This document shows positions 21,901 through 31,170 of a stretch of DNA of 64,000 bases, in pieces. Source of the stretch: Magnolia sinica. Lineage: Eukaryota; Streptophyta; Magnoliopsida; Magnoliales; Magnoliaceae. The stretch covers positions 65,480,001 through 65,544,000 of the forward strand of contig NC_080586.1 of NCBI RefSeq assembly GCF_029962835.1, in the 5' to 3' direction. Below the pieces are notes generated by a model. That model saw nothing but the letters and a program-made list of their open reading frames with translations. It did no database searches and was not told the DNA's origin. Made by a program: the position numbers and the translations under genes. Position 1 is the stretch's first letter; each line of letters begins with the position of its first letter.

Positions 21901-24355
21901 GTGTCCATTTCTTTCAGGTGTGGCAAGAGTTCTGGATAACAGGAGATTGTGATGGACGAGGTAAACCGGTATCAAATCCAAATGGACCTTTGGATCATGA
22001 CCTTTTCCTGCTGTGTGCCAGGGACACAGTCAAGCTCCTAAGAAATCATCCCAGTCTTGCTCTTTGGGTGGGAGGGAATGAACAAACTCCTCCAGATGAC
22101 ATTAACAAAGCTCTGAAAAATGACCTGAAGCTCCATCCGTCTTTCGAATCCCATGTTGGGAAGCCCAATTCCACAGATGATTTACACGAGGGGTCAGTGG
22201 ATCCTAGCACATATCTTGACGGGACTCGTGTTTACATCCAAGGATCCATGTGGGATGGTTTTGCAAATGGGAAGGGAGACTTCACAGATGGCCCATATGA
22301 AATCCAGAATCCTGAAGACTTCTTCAAGGATGATTTCTACCAATATGGATTCAACCCAGAAGTTGGCTCCGTGGGAATGCCTGTTGCAGCTACCATCAGA
22401 GCGACAATGCCTCCAGAAGGATGGCAGTTGCCGGTGTTTAAGAAATTATCAAATGGGTACATAGAAGAGGCCCCAAACCCCATATGGGAGTACCACAAAT
22501 ACATTCCGTATTCAAAGCCAGGAAAGGTTCATGATCAGATTGAACTCTATGGATCCGCAAAGGACCTCGATGACTTCTGTGAGAAGGTGAATCGGAAACT
22601 GCACCTCTTTAATCTTGTTTACTGTTGTTTTGATGCCTTCTTGTAGTTCTTGGTTTGACTTGCATGTGATTATTATTCAGGCACAGCTTGTTAACTACGT
22701 CCAGTATAGAGCTCTTCTAGAGGGGTGGACTTCTCGCATGTGGACCAAATACACAGGTGTTCTGATTTGGAAGACTCAGAACCCTTGGACAGGTCTTCGG
22801 GGTCAGTTCTATGATCATCTCCATGATCAGACTGCAGGTTTTTATGGCTGCCGCTGTGCTGCAGAACCAATTCATGTTCAGCTTAATCTATCAACATATT
22901 TTATAGAGGTAAATCTGAGTGTTTATTTTCAGATCATACAAATTCTGCTAAGCCCACACACCTCTCCATGTCACCTGCATAGTTAGCAGTGTGTGAACTG
23001 GGACACACATGGGACATCTGGGCTGTGCATGACATGATTTTAGCACAGATGAGTCTGATTGACTAATCTGAGTCAGCTCAGACTAGGTAGTACATGATCC
23101 AGTTTGATACCATGATTTACCCCCTGAGTCACCCCTGACTCGGGCGAGTCGGGCCAATTCAGCCCCGACTCAGGCAAGTCCCAGCTCAACTCAGGACTGA
23201 ATGAGTTGCTGGGCCTTTTAACCATCATGGACCCACCATGTAGTTGATCTGGCCCACAAAAATTGGCTGGTTCACATGTCAGGTGGGTCAAGCTTGTAAA
23301 TTGAATCTGGAAAGCTGTCAATTCCTTTTAAACTCCACTGTTTCTCTACATGTTGGTAGATTGGCCTTATTTTTTTTTTTTTAGGGTAGGCCATCTACCT
23401 GGTGGGACCCATCTGCTGTGTGGCTTGGATATGCCTCTCATGCTAGCTCGGTGCTTGTGACCATGTGGGTCTGTGCGTGGGCATTGCAATGCTCCATTTC
23501 ATGCTAACTTGCGTCAAGGGCTTCAAAACCCACTAATGGACTTCATTGCCTCATTAGGTAGTAAATACCACTTCAAATCCACTGTCTGATGTTGCAGTAG
23601 AAGCTTCAGTTTGGGATCTAGATGGAACTTGTCCATACTATAAGGTAACGGATAAGCTCACAATACCAGCCAAGAAAGTCCTATCGACTATCGAAATGAA
23701 ATATCCGAAGTCTAAGACTGCTAAGCCAGTATATTTCCTTCTCCTCAAACTCTTTAACGTGTCGGACAATGGCATTTTATCGAGAAACTTTTATTGGTTG
23801 CATCTGAGTGGCGGTGATTACAAGCTATTGGAGTCGTATCGGACGAAGAAAGTACCACTCAAGATACACTCTCAAATTTTCATTATGGGGTCCACCTACC
23901 AAATGCAAATGCAGGTGCACAACACATCCAAGAACATGACATCAAAGAATCTGATCTACCAGAATCAGACTGTCAATACACAGGACGGCAATGATTATGA
24001 TAGTAATTCAATGCATTTGCCTGAAGAGGTGGTTGCAGAAAAACAGGACATTGGTTTGTTGAGGAGAATTTTTAGAGGTTTCTCAAGGAAAGGTGATGGT
24101 TTGAGGGTGGTTGAAACAGAGGGGTTGGACGAAGGAGTTGCATTTTTCCTTCATTTCTCTGTCCATGCAGTAAAGAAAGACGTTAAAAAGGGGGAAGACA
24201 CTCGAATTCTCCCGGTCCATTATTCCGATAACTATTTCTCATTGGTGCCAGGTGAGAAAATGCCAATCACTATTTCTTTTGAGGTACCTCCTGGGGTCAC
24301 ACCGCGGGTCACGCTTCGTGGTTGGAATTACCATCATGGCCATTCTGTCTATTGA
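7637..24355 (+). CDS. EBM: Mannosylglycoprotein endo-beta-mannosidase (GH2), C-terminal three quarters, 7 exons
   Basis: The enzyme cleaves the Man-beta1,4-GlcNAc bond in the core of plant N-glycans during glycoprotein turnover. Exons: 7637-7685, 8316-8546, 20067-20236, 20315-20519, 21918-22586, 22681-22908, 23558-24355; all introns are GT-AG and all phases agree. About 782 residues are visible; the family is ~940-950, so about the first 200 residues lie left of the window, and no upstream exon was found in 1-7636. GH2 features: [34 protein letters not shown], the acid/base Glu in GGNEQ (codon 22080-22082) and the probable nucleophile Glu in [11 protein letters not shown] (codon 22359-22361). 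The open frame and intact catalytic residues suggest a working gene. The second visible intron (8547-20066) is 11.5 kb of repeats. Confidence 0.95.
8316..8546 (+). CDS. EBM: EBM exon b
   Basis: 231 bp, 77 codons, starting [19 protein letters not shown] and ending YTFPP. It encodes part of the immunoglobulin-like GH2 domain. Acceptor TTGCAG, donor GTGAGC; phase 0 at the end, so it joins exon c ([13 protein letters not shown]) 11.5 kb away. Confidence 0.93.
8687..9007. mobile_element. PIF/Harbinger-like MITE
   Basis: 321 bp with terminal inverted repeats GGGCCTGTTTGGGTGCCAC and, reversed from the right end, GGGCATGTTTAGGTGCCAC. TTA flanks both sides (8684-8686, 9008-9010), the target triplet of this superfamily. 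It sits in the big EBM intron. Confidence 0.82.
9011..9967. other. EBM intron, no gene seen
   Basis: About 950 bp of AT-rich intron sequence. It contains a T run at 9847-9863; I see no exon, tRNA or clear transposon end. Confidence 0.5.
10018..10129 (+). mobile_element. 5'-truncated SINE-like insertion with 50-bp flanking duplication
   Basis: A 112-bp segment with a tRNA box-B-like word (GGTATCGATTCCC) and an (AAT)n tail. It is flanked by 50-bp copies of TAATTGCTCATGGTTTAACC...TTTCGATCT (9968-10017 and 10130-10179), which look identical. Poly(AAT) plus a flanking direct repeat suggests target-primed insertion, but 50 bp is long for such a duplication. Confidence 0.5.
11515..11880. mobile_element. 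hAT-type MITE family fragment
   Basis: Shares with the MITEs at 6396 and 52175 the run GTAAGCTACATGCTGCTACT...TTTTTAATTAAAATAA and the word CATTGAAAACATT(A/T)A, and ends in GTAGC/GCTAC-rich sequence. Its outer ends were not recognised. Confidence 0.5.
12305..13752. mobile_element. PIF/Harbinger-like non-autonomous element
   Basis: Ends GGGCCTATTTGTTAATGCTG and, reversed from the right, GGCCCCGTTTGTTAAATCTG, with TTA on both sides (12302-12304, 13753-13755). About 1.45 kb with no coding sequence. It interrupts a second repeat whose words AAATAAGTAGCTTTTT appear on both sides (~12258 and ~13774). Confidence 0.6.
13980..14579. repeat. 34-bp minisatellite, about 18 units
   Basis: Units of ~34 bp with consensus close to GTGGGCCCCACATGATGGAT followed by GATCCACATCAAAG; 18 imperfect units could be laid out by eye. 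Because 34 is not a multiple of 3, the unit drifts through frames, and open frames of 60-73 codons on the - strand are an artefact of the repeat. It lies in the big EBM intron. Confidence 0.85.
14911..14962. repeat. (CA)n-(TA)n microsatellite
   Basis: About 25 bp of CA repeats followed by about 25 bp of AT repeats. The AT tract is the target site of the MITE that starts at 14963. Confidence 0.9.
14963..15477. mobile_element. hAT-type MITE with 8-bp target duplication
   Basis: 515 bp from CAGTGTTTTTAGTGGCG to CGCTATTTAAAACACTG, i.e. inverted ends. ATATATAT flanks both sides, as expected for hAT, though the site is low-complexity. The interior is rich in GTAGCGTAGC and related palindromic words. 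Confidence 0.72.
15690..15865 (+). mobile_element. RTE-type LINE 3' end
   Basis: The reading [18 protein letters not shown] followed by a stop matches the conserved C-terminus of plant RTE LINE polyproteins (DR.EWRNRIHVADPN.LG), followed by a GATGGTGATGA-type 3' tail. 5'-truncated. Confidence 0.65.
15936..16085 (-). mobile_element. RTE-type LINE 3' end with (ATG)n tail
   Basis: On the - strand it reads [19 protein letters not shown] then NRLG and a stop, the undamaged C-terminus of an RTE LINE ORF, followed by ~10 GAT units (plus-strand 15936-15966). Its 5' side abuts the copia LTR remnant. Confidence 0.7.
16086..17735 (-). pseudogene. Ty1/copia pol remnant with partial 3' LTR
   Basis: On the - strand: reverse transcriptase start [16 protein letters not shown] (~17700), [18 protein letters not shown] (~17575), the catalytic box [11 protein letters not shown] (~17215-17180), [17 protein letters not shown] (~16930), RNase H with [24 protein letters not shown] sequence (~16700; stop inside) and the end SMIDIYAFA (~16360), then a purine tract GAGGGGAAG and the LTR start TGTTATAG at 16333 running to about 16086. 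The gag-integrase half is missing and several stops are present. It lies antisense in the EBM intron. Confidence 0.8.
17904..19384. mobile_element. Long-TIR DNA element, non-coding
   Basis: About 1.48 kb with ~65-bp inverted ends: left ATGGTACTACGAGGTCGACC...GGGCCCCACCGTGATG and its inverted counterpart on the right (~19315-19384). Long TIRs suggest a Mutator-like or foldback element; no target duplication was found. A second AT-rich repeat with CGATATCGG-like words (~18213-19165) seems nested inside. Confidence 0.6.
19862..19950 (+). mobile_element. RTE-type LINE 3' end
   Basis: Degraded copy reading [14 protein letters not shown], stop, LR, followed by a GATGCTGATG tail. Same family as 15690 and 20628. 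Confidence 0.55.
20067..20236 (+). CDS. EBM: EBM exon c
   Basis: 170 bp with [19 protein letters not shown] and FGFRKIEST, ending inside the Arg codon of ATGGR. Acceptor GGCAG, donor GTACAG. Confidence 0.93.
20315..20519 (+). CDS. EBM: EBM exon d
   Basis: 205 bp at the start of the TIM-barrel domain: [40 protein letters not shown] and YGLL. The preceding intron is only 78 bp. Donor GTAAGC. Confidence 0.94.
20628..20716 (+). mobile_element. RTE-type LINE 3' end
   Basis: Reads [15 protein letters not shown], stop, LG, then a GATGATGATGAT tail, inside the EBM intron 20520-21917. Confidence 0.62.
20720..21917. other. EBM intron, repeat-derived
   Basis: A hAT-like start word (CAGGGCTGGCATTTGTAGGC, 20786) is followed by GGCC-rich sequence. 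No coding exon lies between 20519 and 21918. Confidence 0.4.
21918..22586 (+). CDS. EBM: EBM exon e, catalytic core
   Basis: 669 bp, 223 codons. It begins [15 protein letters not shown] and carries both catalytic glutamates ([10 protein letters not shown] and [11 protein letters not shown]). It also contains [20 protein letters not shown] and ends LDDFCEK. Confidence 0.95.
22681..22908 (+). CDS. EBM: EBM exon f
   Basis: 228 bp, 76 codons: [36 protein letters not shown] and [17 protein letters not shown], the end of the barrel. Donor GTAAAT. Confidence 0.94.
23558..24355 (+). CDS. EBM: EBM terminal exon g
   Basis: 798 bp including the TGA stop. It starts [20 protein letters not shown], has the C-terminal beta domains ([37 protein letters not shown]) and ends [12 protein letters not shown]. 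Confidence 0.94.
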   Translation, partial: VVNTTSNPLSDVAVEASVWDLDGTCPYYKVTDKLTIPAKKVLSTIEMKYPKSKTAKPVYFLLLKLFNVSDNGILSRNFYWLHLSGGDYKLLESYRTKKVPLKIHSQIFIMGSTYQMQMQVHNTSKNMTSKNLIYQNQTVNTQDGNDYDSNSMHLPEEVVAEKQDIGLLRRIFRGFSRKGDGLRVVETEGLDEGVAFFLHFSVHAVKKDVKKGEDTRILPVHYSDNYFSLVPGEKMPITISFEVPPGVTPRVTLRGWNYHHGHSVY

Positions 24356-24763
24356 TGGAGCTCTGATGGCTGGCTGCAGCGAGGGGTGAGCATCTTGTTT
24401 CCTATGTCATTGTTACACATTTACGTTCCCTGACTGCATTATTTTTACTCGAGGTAGATTGGTTTCTTCATGAACTTTCACAAGTGGGTCATTCCTGAAT
24501 GTTGAGAAATCTGATTTAGTTTGCGTATCGAAAGCCGTCTTCATAGCACGTTTGGGTGCTGCTTAAAAATCAGTTGATATCGTTTAGTCAAGAGGCTGAC
24601 TTCTCCTTCCATTTCAAACAGGGAACTTCCTTGTTTAGAACTTAGTTTCTAGATGTGGTGCCCGTGGTTGGTCTATCCAATTCCAAGCTGTTGATCTAAT
24701 GGCCCCCATCATGCATGGATCTTCCCATTGTTTGTATGCAAATACTTGGTTAAAAAATGCACA

Positions 24764-24769
24764 AATAAA
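24764..24769 (+). promoter_or_regulatory. Probable EBM polyadenylation signal
   Basis: AATAAA about 410 bp after the EBM stop and 7 bp before the Ty3 5' LTR. It is the nearest canonical signal before the insertion; its use is inferred. Confidence 0.35.
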
Positions 24770-24776
24770 TAATATT

Positions 24777-26023
24777 TAATGGAGACATCAGAAGACCTAC
24801 TCGGGTGTACCAGAGACAGAGGCAACCACTCACATCATCACAACTCTTTTTATGGATGGGAGATGAGTTCCAGATAGTGCCCGCCGGGCCACTTTGAAAA
24901 CCCCACATGATTGGACATGCATCAGGAAGACCCCACTTAGGTATGATGCATGTGGGCTACTTAGGAGAAAATTTTATTCATAGGATTTTTTTTTTTTTGT
25001 TCATATTGATCCGACTATTGGATTTTGTCGATCAAGCCGTTGGGCCACTGGATCTGGGCCCTTTGGATCCTGATGTTTTTTATTTTTATTTTTTTTTGTT
25101 ATATTTAGGATTTATTTGACAGTTAAGATTGATGGTAAGTATTTTAGTTGACTTATTTTGGATGATGGGCCATGTCACCTAAGTGAGTGGCATATTACTA
25201 AGTAAAAAAAAAAAAAAAAAAAAAACCATAAGGGAAACATCCAACCCTATTGGAGCTTGAGAAAAAAGAAACAAAAAAAGTCTTTCTTGTGTTGAAAGGG
25301 TGTTTTTCCTCTTTGTTTTTAGGGTTTGTGAGAAACTCTCCTTTCCAATCAAATTGTGGAAAGGTAGAAGTTTGCTTGGTGATAGATTCTTCCAAGATGT
25401 TTTCTTTTTCTTTCTCTTCTCCAACAAGGTACAAATTTCTTCACTTTTCTTCTTCTCTTTCCTTTACAACTCTTCTAAACCCATCAAAACCCAACTCAAT
25501 CCATCTTCTTTCTCTTTTTCCCTACCCATCCACATGTGAATGCACACGCATGCATGCATGTGTGTCCATACGGGTTGCCACGTGTGGGTCCCCTTTTGGT
25601 ACTTTTACTTTCGTGATTCCCATCTAAACCCGACCTAAAACCTAGATCCCTTAATTCCTAAATGCATAATTCCAAAGTCCCCAAATCTCAATCCTTAAAA
25701 CCCCAAAACCCTAATGAAAATCTGATTTGTTTTATATAAAAAAACCCATTCCCCAAACCTAATTTTATTGGTGTGATTGTTTTCTCACGTGGTTGTTGCA
25801 CTACCCATGCTAATTAGAAGTCTTTAATTCGAAGTGCGTCACTCTTTTAATATTTTATATTTTCGTGCACTGCGTATGTGATAGCCTAGGTCCTTTGCGT
25901 TGCAAATCAGAATTTCTGAATTTATTGTGTGGATGTGTTTGATTTTACATATTGAATGTTGAAATTAATGCGTAGTTGATCTCACATCTTGCATTCTAAG
26001 TTAGTTTCATTCATCCTACTCCA
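24777..26023 (+). repeat. 5' LTR of the Ty3 chromovirus
   Basis: ~1247 bp. It shares with the 3' LTR the runs CCTACTCGGGTGT, GGCCACTTTG/GGACCACTTTG, GATGATGGG(G/C)CAT, GAGAAACTCTCC and GTTGAATGTTGAAATTGATG-like ends. Confidence 0.8.
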
Positions 26024-26027
26024 AATT

Positions 26028-26040
26028 TGGTATCAGGGCC
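26028..26040 (+). other. Primer-binding site
   Basis: TGGTATCAGGGCC, one base from the usual initiator Met-tRNA primer site, four bases after the 5' LTR. Confidence 0.65.
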
Positions 26041-26441
26041 CAGGTCTAGCATAGGGTATGTGTTCGACGAAATTCCTAAACCAATAGTAGAGCATATAGA
26101 TCGCATATAACTTGCTGAATTTTCTGATTTGCCTTGCTGAATTTTCTGCTTGGGTATTTTAATTGGAATTTTTAGACTTAGTGACTTTAAGACACTTAGT
26201 TGCTAAAAATTTTAGTTTTGACCTTATTGGAATCATTTTAGGACTGTTCATAGGGTTTAAGGTACTTAAAGTCATCATACATAAAGTACATGTGCATTAT
26301 ATAGTATCACATTGAGCATCATTAAATCTGAATTTGGAATCACATTCATCATATAGTACACATACATCTAGGTTGCCTTTCATTAGGATCATTTAGTGTA
26401 TGCAAACGCAAACAGGTTGTGATTTTGATCTATTCCTCACC

Positions 26442-27620
26442 ATGAACTCAGATCGGATTGCTGAGGTTCTCGAAAAGATTAACTGTTGTCTGACGGCCAT
26501 TGAGACGCACAATAGGACCATTGTCACACAATTAACTGCTAGCAACTAGCGTATCATGCGGTTAGAGGCTACTTCTCATGGTAACCTCGTCACCGGGGAA
26601 GACCACAGTCTCAGGCAGGAGAGCCAATGGATGAGGACCTGGTTGAACAGGGTCCAGTCCCAGTAAAACCCACTAGGGGTCGTAATAGGAACTTTGGCCA
26701 GAGAGTAGGTCATGAGGACCGCACACCCATGTGCTCTGTAAAGAGTCGTGGGATCGCTGCAAACTTGATGAATGGGTTATGAAGAGCGTCAAAGTCGATG
26801 CTTCTAATTTTGATAGTCGCTTGAACCCAAAGCATTTCCTTGACTGGCTAGCTGACATGGACCACTTCTTTGAGTGTCATGACATGTTAGATCGCCGTCG
26901 AGCGAGGTTCGCTAAGATGAAGTTGACGGGCCAAGCTAAGTTATTTTGGACCAATATAGAGCAAAAGGCAGAGCGACATGGAGATGAACCCATTACATCT
27001 TGGGTTGAGATGAAGGTACTTCTTAAAGAAAAATGTCCCTCTCTCCTACCGTGATCACCTTTTGGATCAGTGGTAGTCCTTGAGGCAAGGGTCAATGCAT
27101 GTATTGGATTACATCGAGAAATTCAAGGAGTACATAATGCAATGTGATATCGACTAGTCCCCTGTTGTGACCTTGTCTCGTTTTAGGATGGGCGTGCCCC
27201 CTGAGATTAAGCGTGAGCTCATCCCTCATGATGTTGGTACACTAGAGGAGGCCGACCTTAGGGTAGACGAGCTTAAATGATACCTAGTGCAATCGACCAT
27301 GAAGCGGTTTGGGTCTTGTGATTCTAGTGTCAGGGTTGCTCCTCACGGAGCCAAACCTAATCCTGGGAGCCAGACTAAAGCCCCAATTGGTGCTCCCACC
27401 TATAACGAAGATGTTACAGGTAAGCGTCTAGTCAGCACTAGTTCGAAGGGAAGTGAGCACATATAGTGTTTCCGTTGCAATGGTTATGGTTACCTTGCAA
27501 AGGAATGCCTAAACAAAGAAAATGGTAAAGCTCTTATGATATGTGAGGCAGATGAGGATGCCGAGGGCAATTGCGATGTAGAGGAACATGAGCCTGATAT
27601 TGGTACTAGTGATGAGGAAT
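26442..27620 (+). pseudogene. Ty3 gag remnant
   Basis: Starts at ATG 26442 (MNSDRIAEVLEKINCC), with the first in-frame stop (TAG) about 35 codons in. The capsid region reads DASNFDSRLNPKHFLDWLAD, FAKMKLTGQAKLFWTNIEQK and ITSWVEMKVLLKEKC (26790-27040). A zinc knuckle follows at ~27469-27510 (CFRCNGYGYLAKEC), where the expected His is Tyr. Multiple stops and frameshifts; not functional. Confidence 0.82.
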
Positions 27621-27689
27621 TTGATGAGTAGGATACCCACACTCTCGTAGTAAGATGCTCCTTTGCCCAAGTTAAAGAAAATGATGATT

Positions 27690-27834
27690 TGTGTATGAAC
27701 ATGATCTTTTACACTTATACCAACTATGGAGAAAAGAATTGTAAAGTGATTGTGTACAGTGTCAGCTGTGCCAACATGGTCTCTACTAGCACTGTGAGTC
27801 TACCGGGCTTAAAAGTCGAGTCTCACCCTCAGCC
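27690..27834 (+). pseudogene. Ty3 protease remnant, N-terminal piece
   Basis: Reads CKVIVYSVSCANMVSTSTVS and LKVESHPQPYR up to the hAT target site. The catalytic DSG triad of the protease is YSV here. The rest resumes at 31171. Confidence 0.65.
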
Positions 27835-28517
27835 TTACAGAGTAGGGGTGCACACAGGTCGGTTTGGTCCGGTTGTGGGGTGAAACCGGAACCAAACCGT
27901 TCCTAACGGTTCTAGGATAATCGGAACCGGAACTGGACCGTTGGCACCCTAGAACCGAACTGGAACCGGACCGTTAAAACCGATTCAGTTCCAAATCGGT
28001 TCCATGGTTCTGGGCTTTTTATAATCCAACCCAATTGCATGTGTTTATTTATTTATTTATAATCTAGCCCATTTCCATTTGTGTTGTGATCCATTTGATG
28101 AATGGTTTAGATATTGTATAAGGTGTGCAAAAATACATTCATGGAAACAATCAAAGGGTGCATTGTAAACCATAAATTATGAGTCAAATAGACAACTAAA
28201 ATATATTGTAAACTCATAAGATAGCTTTACGACAAGTCTAATTTCGCATGATAATATACCTCATAGCAAAGTAGCAAACTAGCAGTATATTGCAAAATGT
28301 AAACTCGATATGAAAGCTCGATATGAAAGTCCTCAAATAGAAGTTAGGGCTGTAAAAATATAATAATTTATTAAAATCAAGAAGAACACAATAACTAAAA
28401 GTAAATTATATGAAAAAAATCAAATTGATCAAATGAATATTTACCTGATTCAAGAGCTTCAATTTCAGCAATATTTTCTTCAACTTCAATCGGAAGAGGT
28501 GAAGCACGTAACCAATC

Positions 28518-30596
28518 TTATGCACAAATTAAGCATTCCACAAGCTTAGGGGTAAGAGAACTACGGAATTGATCTAGAACACGACCTCCAGTACTAAAAG
28601 CGGATTCAGAAGCAACGGTAGATACATGAATGACTAAAATATCCCCTGTAACTTGAGAAAGAACTCTATACTTTAAACTATTCACCTTCCACCAACTCAA
28701 AATTTCAAAGTTTGGATTATTATTTTCACAAAATTCCTCCAAATATTTGTCCACTTTTAACTTGCCTCAATTACTCTCTTCTTCTTCCAAATGTTTTTGA
28801 AACTTCGATTTGAGATAAATTAATTGCTCACTTGTACGAATACTTGATTGGTCAACATCCATGTCATTAACGGTTTGACTTGAAGAAGAATCAACTGACT
28901 GAAGCTTTTGATACTCATCATAAATACGATTGAATGCCTCTTTTATCTTCTTAGTGAACTCAATTACCATGGCAGATTCATAAACTTCAGAATAACAAAA
29001 CTTCACATATTTCAATTTACAACGGGGATTCAACACAACAACAATCAATAACATCATATTTTACTTTTTCAATATTTCCCCAATACTTCTCAAATTTAAT
29101 TTTCATTTTCTTAGCCATGGTATTTAAAGTAGAATCCAAACTGATTGACCATTCGGATAAAAAAAACTTTCAATGCACAAACTTCATGAAAATATGAATT
29201 AAAAGTGACATAAAGAACCAAACATGTGAACAGTGGCATCATAGAATTTTTACAAAATTTTTGTAAAAATCCGAGCATCATCTCAATCACTAGTGGTAGG
29301 AGGTGCATCATGAAGTTCTATGGTGAGATGTGGATCTTCCTCTTCTAATCTCTCAAATGTTTTTTGAAACCTTGTTGCAACATTTAGCATGAGATATGTG
29401 GAGTTTCACCTAGTTTGAACATCTAGGCACAAAAAACTTTTATATGTTATCATCTCTCTCTACACATGCCTTGAAGTGTTGTTCTCTTTGTGGAGAACTC
29501 CTAACATACCTCACTGCCCCACAAATTCGAGTTAATGAATCTTTTAACTCAATTAACCTATCTTTCACAATTAAATTAATAATATGTGCACAACACCTCA
29601 TGTGAAAGAATTCGCCGCCTAGAATGAAAGTATCACTCTTCTTAGATCTCTCTCTCTTCAGATATGAAATAGCAACATCATTGGAACTTGCATTATCCAC
29701 AATAAGCGTGCATAGTTTCTCTATACCCCATTCCATCAAACATGCCTCCACCGCTCAACCAATTTCCTCACCTTTGTGACTAGAAATCACACAAAAGTTT
29801 AAAATTATTTTATGCAATCATTGGAACTTGCATTATCCACAATAAGCGTGCATAGTTTCTCTATACCCCATTCCATCAAACATGCCTCCACTGCTCAACC
29901 AATTTCCTCACCTTTGTGACTAGAAATCACACAAAAGTTTAAAATTATTTTATGCAATTTCTAGTCTCTATCAATAAAATGAGCTGTAAGGCACAAGTAA
30001 GAAAGGTTCTGCACTGAGGTCCATGAATTCGTAGTGAGACAAATTCTTTGATTTGAGTTCACTACCAAATCTTTCAATTTTTTTCTCACTCACATACAAT
30101 GCCATACAATACCTTGCCATTGTAGTACGTGACACTATTTTGAAATTAGGTTGCATCACACCACAAAAGTAACAAAAACCTTCATGCTCAACAAATTTAA
30201 AAGGCAACTCATATACGATCATCATTTTTGCAAGTGCTTCTCTGCATAGATATTAGTCAAATTTCCAAACACCAAGGGTACTACCGCCATCTTCTGATAT
30301 CGATTGCATTGACAAAAGTCTTTATTTCTTGTCTTTATTGTGAAAATCTTGGGACACTTTGAGATATATTTTCTCAAAGAGCTAGTCTCATTCTCACTCG
30401 ACCATGCATAGGCTAAATTACAATAGTTACATCTAACACCTTTCGTATTTCCATCCCCATCATTTACAATTTTGGTAAAATGATCCCAAATGTCAGATTT
30501 ACGACCCTTTTCTTTAGGAAGACATACTTTGGTATGAGAGGGAGAATTAGTAATAGTGAGCTCTTGATGATTATTTGTCTCTCCGGTACTTGACAT
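28518..30596 (-). pseudogene. hAT transposase, RICESLEEPER/Tag1-like, broken
   Basis: Order on the - strand: start MSSTGETNNHQELT (30596), BED zinc finger (SDIWDHFTKIVNDGDGNTK, VRCNYCNLAYAW; 30500-30410), FCYFCGVMQPNF region (~30180), the RNase H-like core with LCTLIVDNASSNDVAISYLK and HMRCCAHIINLIVKDRL (~29715-29545), RCKLKYVKFCYSEVYE (~29020), and the C-terminal dimerisation domain ILSWWKVNSLKYRVLSQVTG and STVASESAFSTGGRVLDQFR (~28705-28570). A 140-bp tandem duplication (29678-29957) and several frameshifts break it. A plant hAT of the RICESLEEPER type by motif order. Confidence 0.88.
29678..29957. repeat. 140-bp tandem duplication inside the hAT transposase
   Basis: Two head-to-tail copies of 140 bp (29678-29817, 29818-29957) that differ at one base noted by eye (CACCGCTC/CACTGCTC). 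140 is not a multiple of 3, so the duplication shifts the reading frame. Confidence 0.88.
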
Positions 30597-30814
30597 CTAA
30601 TAAGAAACACAAAAAAATAATAAAATAATTACTAAAAATCAATAAAACACCCAACATTCAATAAAATATTTATAAAAAATCAACAAAATTGATAATTAGT
30701 AATTACCATCATAGATAATGATGACGAAGCCGTTGTTGAAGTTTACAATGAGATGATAGAGAGATAGAAAAAAGTCAGCGGCGGTAAGGGGGCTGGCGGT
30801 GGCTGGCCATGTGG

Positions 30815-30820
<6 letters not shown>

Positions 30821-30864
<44 letters not shown>
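30821..30864. repeat. (GA)n microsatellite
   Basis: About 22 GA units inside the hAT element, between the transposase start and the right end. Confidence 0.95.
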
Positions 30865-30868
<4 letters not shown>

Positions 30869-31170
30869 CAACGAGAGAGAATGGAGAGGGATTGGGGGCA
30901 GTCGTAGCAAGGTTGGCGTGAATAGGTGAAGGGTATTACGGTTTCCTTTTCTTTTTTTTTTTTATTTTAATTTTAAATATAGGTTCGGTTCCAGGGTTCG
31001 GATCCACAGTTCGGTTCATGGTTCGGTTCAGTTCTACATACCCCCAAATTGAGAACTGAACCGAACTAAACAGTCTTTTGATTTTTGGAACCGGTCCAAA
31101 CCGTATGGTTTGGTTGGTTCTGGTCCAGTTCCACGGTTCTACCGGTTCGATGTGCACTCCTATTACAGAG

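Larger units (their letters stand above)
27843..31162 (-). mobile_element. hAT element inserted in the Ty3 protease region
   Basis: 3320 bp with inverted ends TAGGGGTGCACACAGGTCGG and TAGGAGTGCACATCGAACCG (right end reversed), flanked by a perfect 8-bp duplication TTACAGAG (27835-27842, 31163-31170). Both subterminal regions are packed with GAACCGGAACCG-like words, typical of transposase-binding repeats. The transposase lies on the - strand. A (GA)n tract (30821-30864) is near the transposase 5' side. Confidence 0.92.
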
